A stretch of DNA of 64,000 nt from Companilactobacillus formosensis (GTDB taxonomy: Bacteria; Bacillota; Bacilli; Lactobacillales; Lactobacillaceae), in contig NZ_BJDU01000001.1 in the NCBI RefSeq assembly GCF_005405305.1, forward strand, positions 184,791 to 248,790, written 5' to 3'. The notes below the pieces were generated by a model. The model was not told where the DNA came from. It did no database searches and saw only the letters and a program-made list of their open reading frames with translations. Below, piece by piece: positions 24,910 to 33,027 of this stretch. Position 1 is the first letter of the stretch, and the number at the start of each line of letters is the position of its first letter. Position numbers and translations under genes: made by a program.

Positions 24910-25851
24910 ATGCAAGCGTACCAAATTGAGAATATCCTTTATGCTGGTGTAGTTGGGGATGCATTAGGGGTTCCAGTTGAATTTGATAAGAGAGATTCAT
25001 ATTATATCGACTCAATGACTACAGGCACTTGGGAACAGCCTGCGGGAAGCTGGTCAGATGATACGTCTTTCACTTTGCCTCTAATTGAGAATTTAATGGC
25101 AAATCAAAATTATGACGACTTGATGCAAAAGTTCGTTAATTACATGTTCCACAATGAATACACACCTAACGGGGTAGCGTTTGGAATTGGTAACACTTGT
25201 GCAAAAGCTTTACGTAATTGGTCAGTTAATCATTATCCAGCTTTGGAGTCCGGGGATAAAAGCGTGGAAGCAAATGGCAATGGAGCATTAATGCGGCTAG
25301 CACCATTGGCAATTGACTTAGTTAATGAAATTAATTTGGATCGACGTCTCCAATTAGAACGTGAGTACACTAGTTTGACACATCGTCATCCACGAAGTAT
25401 CGTTGCTAGTTATATTTATTTAGAAATTATTCATAATTTATTAAATGGTCGTTCATTACGAGCTACCTTAGATGTTTTACCTAATCAACTTACGAAAGCT
25501 TTAGAGAAACGTCCAAGTGAGCTAAAAGAATTACCTTATTTTGAAGCAATGTTCCAACCAGAATTTGCTACAACTTTGCGCAAAGATATTAAATCTACTG
25601 GTTACGTTGTAGATACATTGTTAGCTAGTACATGGAGTATTTTAAACTCTACCAGTATTGACGGAGCGGTAATTTTAGCAGTCAACTTGGGTGAGGATAC
25701 TGATACGATTGCCAGTATTACTGCTACATTGGCAAGTTGTGAGAATTTAAGTGATCATATCAGCGATAAGTGGAAGAGTCAGTTACAGAATAAGCCACTA
25801 TTAGATAAATTTATTAAGCCATTTGCTAAAAAAGAAGCAACAAAAAAGTAA
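24910..25851 (+). CDS. ADP-ribosylglycohydrolase-family protein
   Basis: A 313-residue protein of the DraG/ARH fold. The metal-binding motifs are all present: GDALGVPVEF near the N-terminus, SWSDDTSFTL at about residue 48, NGNGALMRLAP in the middle and LGEDTDTIASI near the C-terminus, whose Asp residues bind the dinuclear Mg site. Such enzymes remove ADP-ribose from proteins or small molecules. No ADP-ribosyltransferase is adjacent. GGGAGA precedes the ATG, directly after a terminator-like hairpin. Confidence 0.85.
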   Translation: MQAYQIENILYAGVVGDALGVPVEFDKRDSYYIDSMTTGTWEQPAGSWSDDTSFTLPLIENLMANQNYDDLMQKFVNYMFHNEYTPNGVAFGIGNTCAKALRNWSVNHYPALESGDKSVEANGNGALMRLAPLAIDLVNEINLDRRLQLEREYTSLTHRHPRSIVASYIYLEIIHNLLNGRSLRATLDVLPNQLTKALEKRPSELKELPYFEAMFQPEFATTLRKDIKSTGYVVDTLLASTWSILNSTSIDGAVILAVNLGEDTDTIASITATLASCENLSDHISDKWKSQLQNKPLLDKFIKPFAKKEATKK

Positions 25852-25889
25852 AACTCGTTAAACCTGTCTGAGAGGTCTAACGAGTTTTT
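25850..25889. terminator. Bidirectional intrinsic terminator
   Basis: AAACTCGTTA pairs with TAACGAGTTT, with an A-run before and a T-run after, between convergent genes. Confidence 0.85.
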
Positions 25890-26740
25890 TATTTTTCAGG
25901 CTGAATTAACGAGTTATCAGAATTACCAAACCATTTCTTATTGATTTGTTGTAATTCACCGGTGTTGGCTAAGTTTTGTAAACCTTGATCAATTTTCTTC
26001 TTCAAAGTTTTATCACCTTTTCTCATACCAGCGGCGAAATCTTCACCTGTGAAACCACCACTAGTAATGCGATATGAGTCAGGATTCTTTTCTTTGCTAA
26101 TGTAGTAACCAGCATAGACGCTATCGATTAAAAGACCTTGAATTCGGTTGGCATCTAAGTCCATTAGAGCATTGTTGAAAGAATCATAGAGGACTGGCGT
26201 TTTATTTTTGATGTAATTTTTTAGCATTGCAGGGTGTTCGTCCAATAGACTGGCACCAGAAGAACTCGTTTGAGCTCCAAGAGTTTTACCTTTCATACCC
26301 TTAAATGAAGTGATATTTTGGTTGGTCTTGGTAACAAGAACTTGGCGGTTAGCCATGTAAGGACGTGAGAACATCAATTGTTTCTTACGAGCTGGCGTAA
26401 TTGTGTAACCATTCCAAATCAAATCAATAGTTCGATTTCTTAGTTCAGTTTCCTTCATATTCCAATCGATAGGTTGAAAGTCAGCTTTGATACCGTATTG
26501 TTTGAAAACGGCTTTGGCTAAATCAATATCGTAGCCAACTAAGTTACCATCTTTTTGACGAAAACCCATGGGAACGAATGTATCGTCCAGCCCGATAATG
26601 ACACGACCTCTTTTTTTGATAGATGACCAAGTATCAGTCGTATTGGCTTCTTGAGCTACAGATTTTTTATTGCTGCTACAACCAGCTAATAAACCAAAGA
26701 AGGCTAAGAAGGTCATGAATAATAATATTTTTTTCTTCAT
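25889..26740 (-). CDS. Amino-acid ABC transporter substrate-binding lipoprotein
   Basis: A 283-residue family-3 solute-binding protein. The signal peptide ends with lipobox LLAGC (Cys about residue 21). The mature part has VIIGLDDTFVPMGF, LVGYDIDLAKAVF and the ligand-binding loop DLIWNGYTITPARKKQ typical of polar amino-acid receptors. It is the last gene of a permease-ATPase-receptor operon read from the minus strand and controlled by a T-box. The His-like specifier in that leader suggests histidine as substrate, which is inference. Confidence 0.9.
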   Translation of the reverse strand: MKKKILLFMTFLAFFGLLAGCSSNKKSVAQEANTTDTWSSIKKRGRVIIGLDDTFVPMGFRQKDGNLVGYDIDLAKAVFKQYGIKADFQPIDWNMKETELRNRTIDLIWNGYTITPARKKQLMFSRPYMANRQVLVTKTNQNITSFKGMKGKTLGAQTSSSGASLLDEHPAMLKNYIKNKTPVLYDSFNNALMDLDANRIQGLLIDSVYAGYYISKEKNPDSYRITSGGFTGEDFAAGMRKGDKTLKKKIDQGLQNLANTGELQQINKKWFGNSDNSLIQPEK

Positions 26741-26758
26741 AATTTAATCCCCCTATAA

Positions 26759-27397
26759 TTAGTTGTTCAGTGGTTTTACTTCTAGTAATTGATCAGCAAT
26801 TTTTTTGGCAAAGTCAGGGTCGTGGGTGATGACAATTTGAGTGATACCTGTTTTTTTCAAATCCAAAATAACTTGAGCAACGGTGTCACGAAGACTTGGG
26901 TCTAGCGCTGAAGTTGGTTCATCATAACAGAGAATTTGTGGTTTCATGGCTAAAGCACGGGCGATAGCAACACGTTGTTTTTGACCACCAGATAATTCGA
27001 AAGGATATTGATTTTTGAGACTAGTTAAGCCTAATTGTGCTAAAAGTTCATCAACGTTTTTTTGAACAGTTTGTTTGTCTTGTTTTAGGACCATTTGTGG
27101 AGCTAAAGCAACGTTTTCCATAACGGATAAATGAGGGAAGAGATTGAAATCTTGGAAAACAACGCCAACAACGCGTTCTTTAACTGATTCATCGAAAGGA
27201 TCAAAAGGCTTATCGTTGAGAATAAAGCTACCAGAATCAATTTTTTCTAGTCCAGCGATACAACGTAAGAGAGTAGTTTTACCAGCACCACTAGGTCCAA
27301 CGATACTTAAAATTGAATTATCTTTAACTTCGAGATTTAGATTATTTAAGATGGTTTTGCCATCAAAGCTTTTAGTAATATTATTTAATTTCAACAT
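26759..27397 (-). CDS. Amino-acid ABC transporter ATP-binding protein
   Basis: A 212-residue ATPase of the polar amino-acid uptake family: Walker A GPSGAGKT at about residue 34, Q-loop VVFQDFNLFPH, signature LSGGQKQR, Walker B ILCYDEPTSALD and H-loop THDPDFA. It is slightly short (usual ~240), being trimmed at the C-terminus, but all catalytic motifs are present. It lies 12 bp after the permease gene and 18 bp before the receptor gene. Confidence 0.92.
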   Translation of the reverse strand: MLKLNNITKSFDGKTILNNLNLEVKDNSILSIVGPSGAGKTTLLRCIAGLEKIDSGSFILNDKPFDPFDESVKERVVGVVFQDFNLFPHLSVMENVALAPQMVLKQDKQTVQKNVDELLAQLGLTSLKNQYPFELSGGQKQRVAIARALAMKPQILCYDEPTSALDPSLRDTVAQVILDLKKTGITQIVITHDPDFAKKIADQLLEVKPLNN

Positions 27398-27409
27398 ATT
27401 TTCTCTCTC

Positions 27410-28063
27410 CTAACGATAATAACTGAAACGTTTTTCTAGAACTTTTAGTACCCAAGTACAAATCAACGTTAATAGTAAGTAGATGATACCAACTAAGACC
27501 AATGGAAGTAAGGTAACGTCACGTGAACTGGCGATATTTCCGGCACGAAGCAAGTCGCCTAAACCAATTACGTAAACTAAAGATGAATCCTTAACCAAAT
27601 TGATTACTTCATTACCAATTGAAGGTAAGACGATTTTGACAACTTGAGGAATGATGATTTTTCGAATTGTTTGCCAATAACTGAGTCCTAAAACCTTAGC
27701 ACCTTCAAATTGTCCTTTGCTAACAGTTGAAAAACCACCACGGAAGATTTCAGCAAAGTAAGCAGTGTAATTAAGAATGAAAGCGAACAATGCGGCGTCA
27801 TATCTTTCAAAGACGATATGTGCAAATGGCATGTTAGGTAAGCCATAGAAAACGAAAATTAGTTGTAGTAGTAAAGGAGTTCCTCGCATGACCCAGATGT
27901 AAAAAGAAATGATCCAACTTAGTGGCTTAAATTTGGAACTGCGTCCTAGTGATACCAAAACTCCTAATGGCAATGAACAAATAAGTGTCCAAAAGAAAAC
28001 TTTCAAAGTCATTACCGTACCACTTAGAAGTGACGGTAAAATTTCAAAAATATAGTTCATCAT
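27410..28063 (-). CDS. Amino-acid ABC transporter permease
   Basis: A 217-residue HisM-type permease with about five membrane helices. It carries the N-terminal GTVMTLKVFFWTL segment and the cytoplasmic EAA loop EGAKVLGLSYWQTIRKIIIPQ, which contacts the ATPase. First gene of the three-gene importer; its ribosome-binding site (GGGGAG) lies just after the second terminator of the T-box leader. Confidence 0.92.
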   Translation of the reverse strand: MMNYIFEILPSLLSGTVMTLKVFFWTLICSLPLGVLVSLGRSSKFKPLSWIISFYIWVMRGTPLLLQLIFVFYGLPNMPFAHIVFERYDAALFAFILNYTAYFAEIFRGGFSTVSKGQFEGAKVLGLSYWQTIRKIIIPQVVKIVLPSIGNEVINLVKDSSLVYVIGLGDLLRAGNIASSRDVTLLPLVLVGIIYLLLTLICTWVLKVLEKRFSYYR

Positions 28064-28085
28064 AATATCTCTCCCCTTTACAAAT

Positions 28086-28450
28086 ATAAAAAAACGCCCA
28101 CTAGCATATAGCTAGAGGACGTCTTGACGTGGTTCCACCTCGAGTTCGTTAGTATCTCACAACACTAACCTCAAGAAGTTATTGTAAAAAAATACCCTCC
28201 TAGTCAAAAGACTAAGAGGGCGAATATTCGCGGTTCCACCTCTGGTTCCCAATACCTCACGATATTAGGCTCACGAAGTTACAATAACTTCAGCTTTAAC
28301 GGTGCTACCGAAATGACCTACTTGATTCAATCATTCAACTTACAGATGTGTTTCACCAAGGACTAGATCAACTCACACCAACGTTGATTCTCTGGACTAG
28401 TTAACTCAGTTACTCTTCTGTCGTCGCTTTTTATATTTGTTTGAAATGTT
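28086..28450 (-). promoter_or_regulatory. T-box leader with two serial antiterminator/terminator modules; specifier reads His
   Basis: Read on the minus strand. Stem I contains ACAGA/UCUGU at its base, an AGUA S-turn opposite GAA, AGAGA, and a GNUG-type distal loop. After GAA and one base comes CAC then A, giving a His specifier. The first T-box sequence AGAGGTGGAACCGCG is at 28229-28243 with a terminator at about 28187-28222. A second copy, CGAGGTGGAACCACG, lies at about 28127-28142 with a terminator at about 28088-28125. Each T-box is preceded by its own stem-III-like hairpin, but only one stem I is present. Uncharged tRNA should permit read-through into the importer genes. Confidence 0.88.
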
Positions 28451-28456
28451 GCAACT

Positions 28457-28485
28457 ATCGTACGGCCTAGAATAAATAATGTCAA
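28457..28485 (-). promoter_or_regulatory. Promoter of the T-box/amino-acid importer operon
   Basis: On the minus strand: -35 TTGACA (28480-28485), 17-bp spacer, -10 TACGAT (28457-28462), starting the leader a few bases later. Confidence 0.75.
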
Positions 28486-28556
28486 GGTTTATTTATCAAA
28501 AAATATTTTTGATGTTAATACATCGCTGCTGATCCGCCATTTTTAGTCTATAAAAA

Positions 28557-28585
28557 TTGACATATAATGTTATTTATAATATATT
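28557..28585 (+). promoter_or_regulatory. Promoter of the padR operon
   Basis: -35 TTGACA at 28557-28562, 17-bp spacer, -10 TATATT at 28580-28585. The predicted start (about 28592) lies just before the palindrome at 28598. Confidence 0.75.
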
Positions 28586-28597
28586 GTTACTGAAATG

Positions 28598-28618
28598 ATA
28601 TTATACGACGTATAGTAT
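28598..28618. promoter_or_regulatory. Probable PadR operator
   Basis: A 21-bp palindrome ATATTATACG-A-CGTATAGTAT (9 of 10 arm positions symmetric) directly follows the predicted transcription start and precedes the padR ribosome-binding site. Position and symmetry fit an autorepressor site. Confidence 0.55.
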
Positions 28619-28637
28619 TAGGAAATGAGGAGATAAT

Positions 28638-28955
28638 ATGGCAATTCAAGCTTCGACTGAGATCCTTGAAGGTTCAGTTTTAGCTCTGTTAACTACGCAA
28701 GATTACTATGGTTATGCGATTACTCGTGAGATAAAGAAGAGTTTTCCCATTTCAGAATCAACAATGTATCCAATTCTTCGTCGGTTAAAAAAAGAAGAGT
28801 GGTTGAGTACATATGATGAAGCTTACGAAGGTAGAAATCGTCGTTATTATCAAATAACAGATTTAGGCAGAGAACACTTGGAACAAATTAAAGTTAATTG
28901 GAAAGAATTAAAGGCGGCCACAGATGCTATCTTGGAGGGGAAAAATGAAGAATAA
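28638..28955 (+). CDS. PadR-family transcriptional regulator
   Basis: A 105-residue winged-helix PadR regulator: LEGSVLALLTTQDYYGYAITREI, then the recognition region STMYPILRRLKKEEWL and the wing NRRYYQITDLGREHL. Members bind envelope-stress or drug ligands and repress adjacent transporter or membrane-protein genes. GAGGAG precedes the ATG. Its 3' end overlaps the DUF1700 gene by 11 bp. The palindrome at 28598-28618 is its likely own operator. Confidence 0.92.
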   Translation: MAIQASTEILEGSVLALLTTQDYYGYAITREIKKSFPISESTMYPILRRLKKEEWLSTYDEAYEGRNRRYYQITDLGREHLEQIKVNWKELKAATDAILEGKNEE

Positions 28956-29607
28956 CGCAATAGATTCGTACATTGATGAATTTAGAATTTATTTGCATCA
29001 ATTAGATGAAAAAGAACAAGATGATGTTATTGAATTTTATCGTGAATATATGATTGATGCCAATTTACAGACTTCAAATAATATAATCAATGAATTGGGT
29101 ACACCCAAAAATTTGGCACGCAAAGTTTTAGCAGATTATTCAATTAAAATGTCTGAAGAAAATTATCAGAACGTTAATAATGGCCAAATTTCTAGTAACG
29201 AACGTGCTTCACGTAATTTAAAGATGATTGGGCTGGTTATTTTAGCTTTGATGGCTTCTCCAGTAGCTATCATGATTGCTATTATTTTGATACCGCTGAT
29301 TTTGACTTTCTTTGGAATGATTGTTTTCATGATTCTACTATTCTTATTCTTGGTAGCAATGTCAGTCGTAGGGGGAATTGGTGCCATTTTTATCGGTTTA
29401 TCAGTCATTTTTCAATCATTTTGGACGACTATTTTCTATGTCGGAATTGGTTTATTGATCTTGGGAGTAGATTTTTTCTTAATTCCTATCGTTATAGCGC
29501 TAGTTAAATGGTGCTTTAGTGTAGTAGTTATCTTCTTCCGTTGGTTAGGTAAAAAATTACTTTATGGACGTAAAACACCAATGAAGGGGGATAAGACTAA
29601 TGCGTAA
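28945..29607 (+). CDS. DUF1700-family membrane protein
   Basis: A 220-residue protein with a DUF1700/HAAS-type N-terminal helical domain (YIDEFRIYLHQLDEKEQDDVIEFYREYM and LGTPKNLARKV, about residues 5-70) followed by about four membrane helices. I start at ATG 28945, preceded by GGAGGGG, so it overlaps padR by 11 bp. PadR-DUF1700-DUF4097 is a recurrent Firmicutes cell-envelope module; its exact mechanism is unsettled. Confidence 0.85.
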   Translation: MKNNAIDSYIDEFRIYLHQLDEKEQDDVIEFYREYMIDANLQTSNNIINELGTPKNLARKVLADYSIKMSEENYQNVNNGQISSNERASRNLKMIGLVILALMASPVAIMIAIILIPLILTFFGMIVFMILLFLFLVAMSVVGGIGAIFIGLSVIFQSFWTTIFYVGIGLLILGVDFFLIPIVIALVKWCFSVVVIFFRWLGKKLLYGRKTPMKGDKTNA

Positions 29608-30532
29608 GTATTTCGTAACGGGTTTTTATTTATTGATAATTGGTGGAATTCTTCTACTCGGTGGCGTTTTGATGGGAGCCAATCGTTCCGTCGTTTGGGA
29701 TCATGGCTTCAAAGTAGCACAAAGCGTAAATGAAACTTATCCATTATCTGATTTTAAAAATGTCTACGTTGAAGGTCGAGATACAAATATCAATTTTAAA
29801 TTAGGTGACCGTTATAAGATTCATGTCGATGGCGACAAGTCACAGATGCCAAGTTACAAAGTAAGAAATGATACTTTGACTATTACTGGCAAAAAGAAAA
29901 ACAAACATGTCGGTGTTGATGTATTGGGGCGTGCTAAAGTAACTATCACGATTCCAATGGATAAAACACTTGATAATGTCAGTTTGCGATTAGCCAATAG
30001 TGCTATATATGTTAATGATGTAACGATAGAACATCTCGTTAAAACCGCTAAAGATATGGATTATGATGCACAACTTTATATCAAAAATGCAACGATAAAC
30101 AATTTAGACAAGATCAATTTGTATGATGCTAATTTTGAAGTGGATAATTCAAAAATAAATAATATGACTTTAGTTGCTAATCAATATTCTGACGTTGTCA
30201 TAAAGAATTCAACGTTAGTTAAAACTAGTATCAATCTAAATGAATCTGCTTTAAAGGTGAAACAATCTAATCTAGATACAATGAATTCTTTATCAAGTCA
30301 TGGCCGTATTACGATGGATAAAGTAGTTTTTATGAATAAAAATGATTTCCGTATCTTTAGTAATGGGCATTTTACGGGTAGTGACGTTACAGCTGATGGC
30401 TTAGATTTAACAACCGAAGATGGCATTGTTAGATTTATGGATAAGAATTATGGTCATGAGTATCAAAATAAAGTTGATGCAAGTAATTTATTGACTGTCA
30501 AAGCAACCAAAGGCTCAATTACAATGAAGTAA
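29600..30532 (+). CDS. DUF4097-family beta-strand repeat protein
   Basis: A 310-residue protein with one N-terminal transmembrane helix (about residues 7-27) and a long beta-solenoid-like extracytoplasmic region with repeated short strands (such as LTITGKKK, VTITIPMDKTLDNVSLRLANS, ITMDKVVF). This is the DUF4097 adhesin-like fold, also found in LiaX-type envelope-stress proteins. It overlaps the DUF1700 gene by 8 bp, indicating coupled expression. It probably acts at the outer face of the membrane; its ligand is unknown. Confidence 0.82.
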   Translation: MRKYFVTGFYLLIIGGILLLGGVLMGANRSVVWDHGFKVAQSVNETYPLSDFKNVYVEGRDTNINFKLGDRYKIHVDGDKSQMPSYKVRNDTLTITGKKKNKHVGVDVLGRAKVTITIPMDKTLDNVSLRLANSAIYVNDVTIEHLVKTAKDMDYDAQLYIKNATINNLDKINLYDANFEVDNSKINNMTLVANQYSDVVIKNSTLVKTSINLNESALKVKQSNLDTMNSLSSHGRITMDKVVFMNKNDFRIFSNGHFTGSDVTADGLDLTTEDGIVRFMDKNYGHEYQNKVDASNLLTVKATKGSITMK

Positions 30533-30591
30533 ATTAGTAGCTAGTAATTATCTTTGTTATAATGGCGTTATTGTAATTGTGAGGGATATAG

Positions 30592-31377
30592 ATGAATAAT
30601 AATCGAATATCTGCCTTGGAGATCAGACGTGAGGCTCACAGAGCTTTTCGTAAAGATATTAAGGGAAATATTTCTCTTAATGTTGTTCCAATACTTTTGA
30701 GATTTTTGGCAGTGTACTTTGGAACCAAAATTTACACGACTTGGATGGCTAATTTGAATGTTAATTTAGCTGATCCATCTCAGGCAAGTCAACGACTATC
30801 AGAAATATCTGCCAGCATGGCTAATGACCCTAGTTCGGCTAACCAGTTTATGTTGACACTAACTCCTGAAACGAGTGTTGCTGTCTATGCTTTTATGTTT
30901 TTCTTTATTATGATTTGTGTCGGCGTTTCGTATGCTTTGATTGATAAATTACGTAATCCTGATTATCAAATCAACGCTTTAAAGGATAGCTTACGAGCCT
31001 TTTCGGGCCGTTATTTCTTTCCACTATTGTTCATAACGGCGTTATTTGGACTATTCTTGGAAGCGGGATTAATGTTGTATATTATTCCTGGTATTTGGTT
31101 TTTGATGATCTTTTCACAGACTTTCTTTATTTTTAAGGATGATGTGGCTGATCAAAATAAATGGACTTTACGTATGGCTTTTTCTAGTTTTAGTCGTAGT
31201 TCAGTTTTAATGCGTGGATATAAGTGGGCTTATTTCTCATTTTGTCTTGAATTTTTCTTTTGGGAAATTTTAAATGCTTTAACACATGAATTACTATCAA
31301 TTTGGTTACAACCATATGAACAATTGACAATGGCTATTTTTTATCAAAAAGTTTTAGAAAATAATCGCAAAAAATAA
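30592..31377 (+). CDS. DUF975-family integral membrane protein
   Basis: A 261-residue protein with about five to six membrane helices and a DUF975-like pattern: N-terminal ALEIRREAHRAF, a central helix-rich region, LMLYIIPGIWFLMIFSQTFFIF, and RGYKWAYFSFCLEFFFWEIL near the end. It is 59 bp downstream of the DUF4097 gene and GAGGG precedes the ATG. Possibly part of the same envelope module; function unknown. Confidence 0.78.
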   Translation: MNNNRISALEIRREAHRAFRKDIKGNISLNVVPILLRFLAVYFGTKIYTTWMANLNVNLADPSQASQRLSEISASMANDPSSANQFMLTLTPETSVAVYAFMFFFIMICVGVSYALIDKLRNPDYQINALKDSLRAFSGRYFFPLLFITALFGLFLEAGLMLYIIPGIWFLMIFSQTFFIFKDDVADQNKWTLRMAFSSFSRSSVLMRGYKWAYFSFCLEFFFWEILNALTHELLSIWLQPYEQLTMAIFYQKVLENNRKK

Positions 31378-31420
31378 AAGAATCTTCAGTGTGAGCAATC
31401 ACATTGAAGATTCTTTTTTT
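31376..31420. terminator. Bidirectional intrinsic terminator
   Basis: AAGAATCTTCAGTGTGA pairs with TCACATTGAAGATTCTT, with an A-run before and T-run after. Confidence 0.87.
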
Positions 31421-32069
31421 AACGTGTTTCCACGAAAATATAATCGATGGCCTTAGCACCAATTGTTAAGTTTGAACCATCTGCTTTTTTAACGACTAAT
31501 GAATTGTCGAATTTTTCATGTTTGATAACTTCGATTGTGTCATCAATTTCAAGATTTAAACTGCCAAAGTATTGAAGAAAATCATAGTTATCAGACACAC
31601 GGACAATTTGAACCTTAGTTCCATCAGGAATCATGCTGAGCAATTTATCATCAGCATCAGTTTCACCTTGACCGTTTCCGGGGATAATTCCACCATGTGG
31701 ACAACGTTGAGGATGACCAAGAAAGTCGTTCAAGTGATCAATCAAATCGTCGTCAGAAGCATGTTCTAGTGCATCAGCGTTATGGTGAACGTTATCGACA
31801 GGGTATTTGAGACATTGATTAAGAAATACTTCCCAAAGTCTATGTGTACGAACTAGTTTTTCAGAAACTTTATTTCCCTTAGGTGTTAAAACGATTTTGT
31901 TATATGGGGAATGTGTTAAATAGCCTTCACTTGCTAAAGCATTCAACATTTCGGTAACAGATGGAGCAGACACATTCATGATTTCTGAAATACGTTTGTT
32001 AGTAATCTTTGTGAAGTCATAATTCAATTCATAAATGGTTTTTAAATAATTTTCTTTGTTAGGGGACAA
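31419..32069 (-). CDS. DtxR/MntR-family metal-dependent transcriptional regulator
   Basis: A 216-residue regulator. The winged helix (residues about 1-60: ENYLKTIYEL, RISEIMNVSAPSVTEMLNALASEGYL) is followed by the DtxR dimerisation/metal domain with VRTHRLWEVF, HHNADALEHASD and a CPHGG segment, then a C-terminal FeoA/SH3-like domain. It senses Mn or Fe and represses metal uptake. The start is TTG at 32069. No metal transporter gene is adjacent. Confidence 0.88.
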   Translation of the reverse strand: MSPNKENYLKTIYELNYDFTKITNKRISEIMNVSAPSVTEMLNALASEGYLTHSPYNKIVLTPKGNKVSEKLVRTHRLWEVFLNQCLKYPVDNVHHNADALEHASDDDLIDHLNDFLGHPQRCPHGGIIPGNGQGETDADDKLLSMIPDGTKVQIVRVSDNYDFLQYFGSLNLEIDDTIEVIKHEKFDNSLVVKKADGSNLTIGAKAIDYIFVETR

Positions 32070-32197
32070 TTTTACAACCTTTCGTTTAGCCTAATAATAT
32101 TCTTAGCCCTTTTATTATAGCGCATATCGTTCAACTTTGATATTGCTTAATGTTAAAATAAAAATGTGATTGAGAATTTGAGAAGGGGAAGATTTAT

Positions 32198-32719
32198 ATG
32201 AGTGAACCAAAGCGCCATTTTGATTGGTTTGGTTTCATCATTGGTTTAATTTCTTTATATGCGGGTTATTTGGTATTGTGGTATCCGCTAAAAAGTTTAT
32301 CGACCATTGCTGGAATTTTTGGCTTTTTTATAATTTTACGAGGAATTTATCAATTGTGGTTTGGATCTCAAATGACACGCTTTTTGGGTGTTAGAAGTGG
32401 TTGGACAATTTTTTCAGCTATTGTGAATATTATTATCGGTATTATTTTCATTGCCCACCTGAATGTAGGAGTCATCGCAATTATTTACATGTTTTCAATT
32501 TGGTTTTTGCTGGATGCGGCTTTCCAAATTTTTACCGCTCGTTTCTATCATTTCTTTGGTAAAAAGTACTATTGGTTGATCGTTATTTTGGCAGGCTTGA
32601 ATCTCTTGTTTGCGATTATTCTATTATTCAATCCAGTTTTAGCAGGAGGCTTCATTGTTTTCCTATTAGCCTTTTTCTTCTTTGCCACCGGAGTAGCCGA
32701 AATTATTGAAGCATTTTAA
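32198..32719 (+). CDS. HdeD/DUF308-family membrane protein
   Basis: A 173-residue protein made of three DUF308 repeats, each a pair of membrane helices (about six helices in all), as in the HdeD acid-resistance membrane protein. Segments such as IAGIFGFFIILRGIYQLWFG and the repeat NIIIGIIFI support this. AAGGGGA precedes the ATG. Role in acid or envelope stress is inferred from the family. Confidence 0.8.
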   Translation: MSEPKRHFDWFGFIIGLISLYAGYLVLWYPLKSLSTIAGIFGFFIILRGIYQLWFGSQMTRFLGVRSGWTIFSAIVNIIIGIIFIAHLNVGVIAIIYMFSIWFLLDAAFQIFTARFYHFFGKKYYWLIVILAGLNLLFAIILLFNPVLAGGFIVFLLAFFFFATGVAEIIEAF

Positions 32720-32772
32720 TTAAAAGCATTCTCTACAGTATCTAAATTTGCTAAAATGTAGGGAGTGTTAAT

Positions 32773-32846
32773 GCCGTCTTAGCTCAGATAGGTAGAGCAT
32801 CACCATGGTAAGGTGGGGGTCGTCGGTTCAAATCCGATAGACGGCT
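32773..32846 (+). tRNA. tRNA-Thr (GGT)
   Basis: 74 nt folding into a full cloverleaf: acceptor GCCGTCT/AGACGGC with discriminator T, D arm GCTC/GAGC, anticodon stem TCACC/GGTGG with loop ATGGTAA (anticodon GGT), and T arm GTCGG/CCGAT with TTCAAAT loop. CCA is not encoded. A terminator follows. Confidence 0.95.
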
Positions 32847-32849
32847 GTA

Positions 32850-32888
32850 TGTAGCAGTTGTACGTTTTTGTACAGCTGCTTTTTTTAT
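32850..32888 (+). terminator. Intrinsic terminator after tRNA-Thr
   Basis: AGCAGTTGTAC pairs with GTACAGCTGCT around a T-rich loop, followed by a seven-T run. Confidence 0.88.
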
Positions 32889-33027
32889 TTAAAAAATTAA
32901 TAATGGTTAATTATTAAACATATGGTTTTAAAAACTAGATTACATAGTTTACAGAATTAAAATTAATGGTATTATTAATCGGTGACTTAAATAAAGTAAG
33001 TCATTATTTAATTTGAGGGGGTAGACT

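Noticed and set aside
26759-27397. Frameshifted or truncated ATPase gene (shorter than usual)
   Set aside because: All ABC motifs through the H-loop are in frame, and the stop is followed by normal spacing to the receptor gene; a short C-terminus is within family range.
28063-28450. Two separate complete T-box leaders in tandem
   Set aside because: Only one stem I with an AGUA S-turn and specifier can be drawn; the second unit has stem-III-like, antiterminator and terminator parts only.
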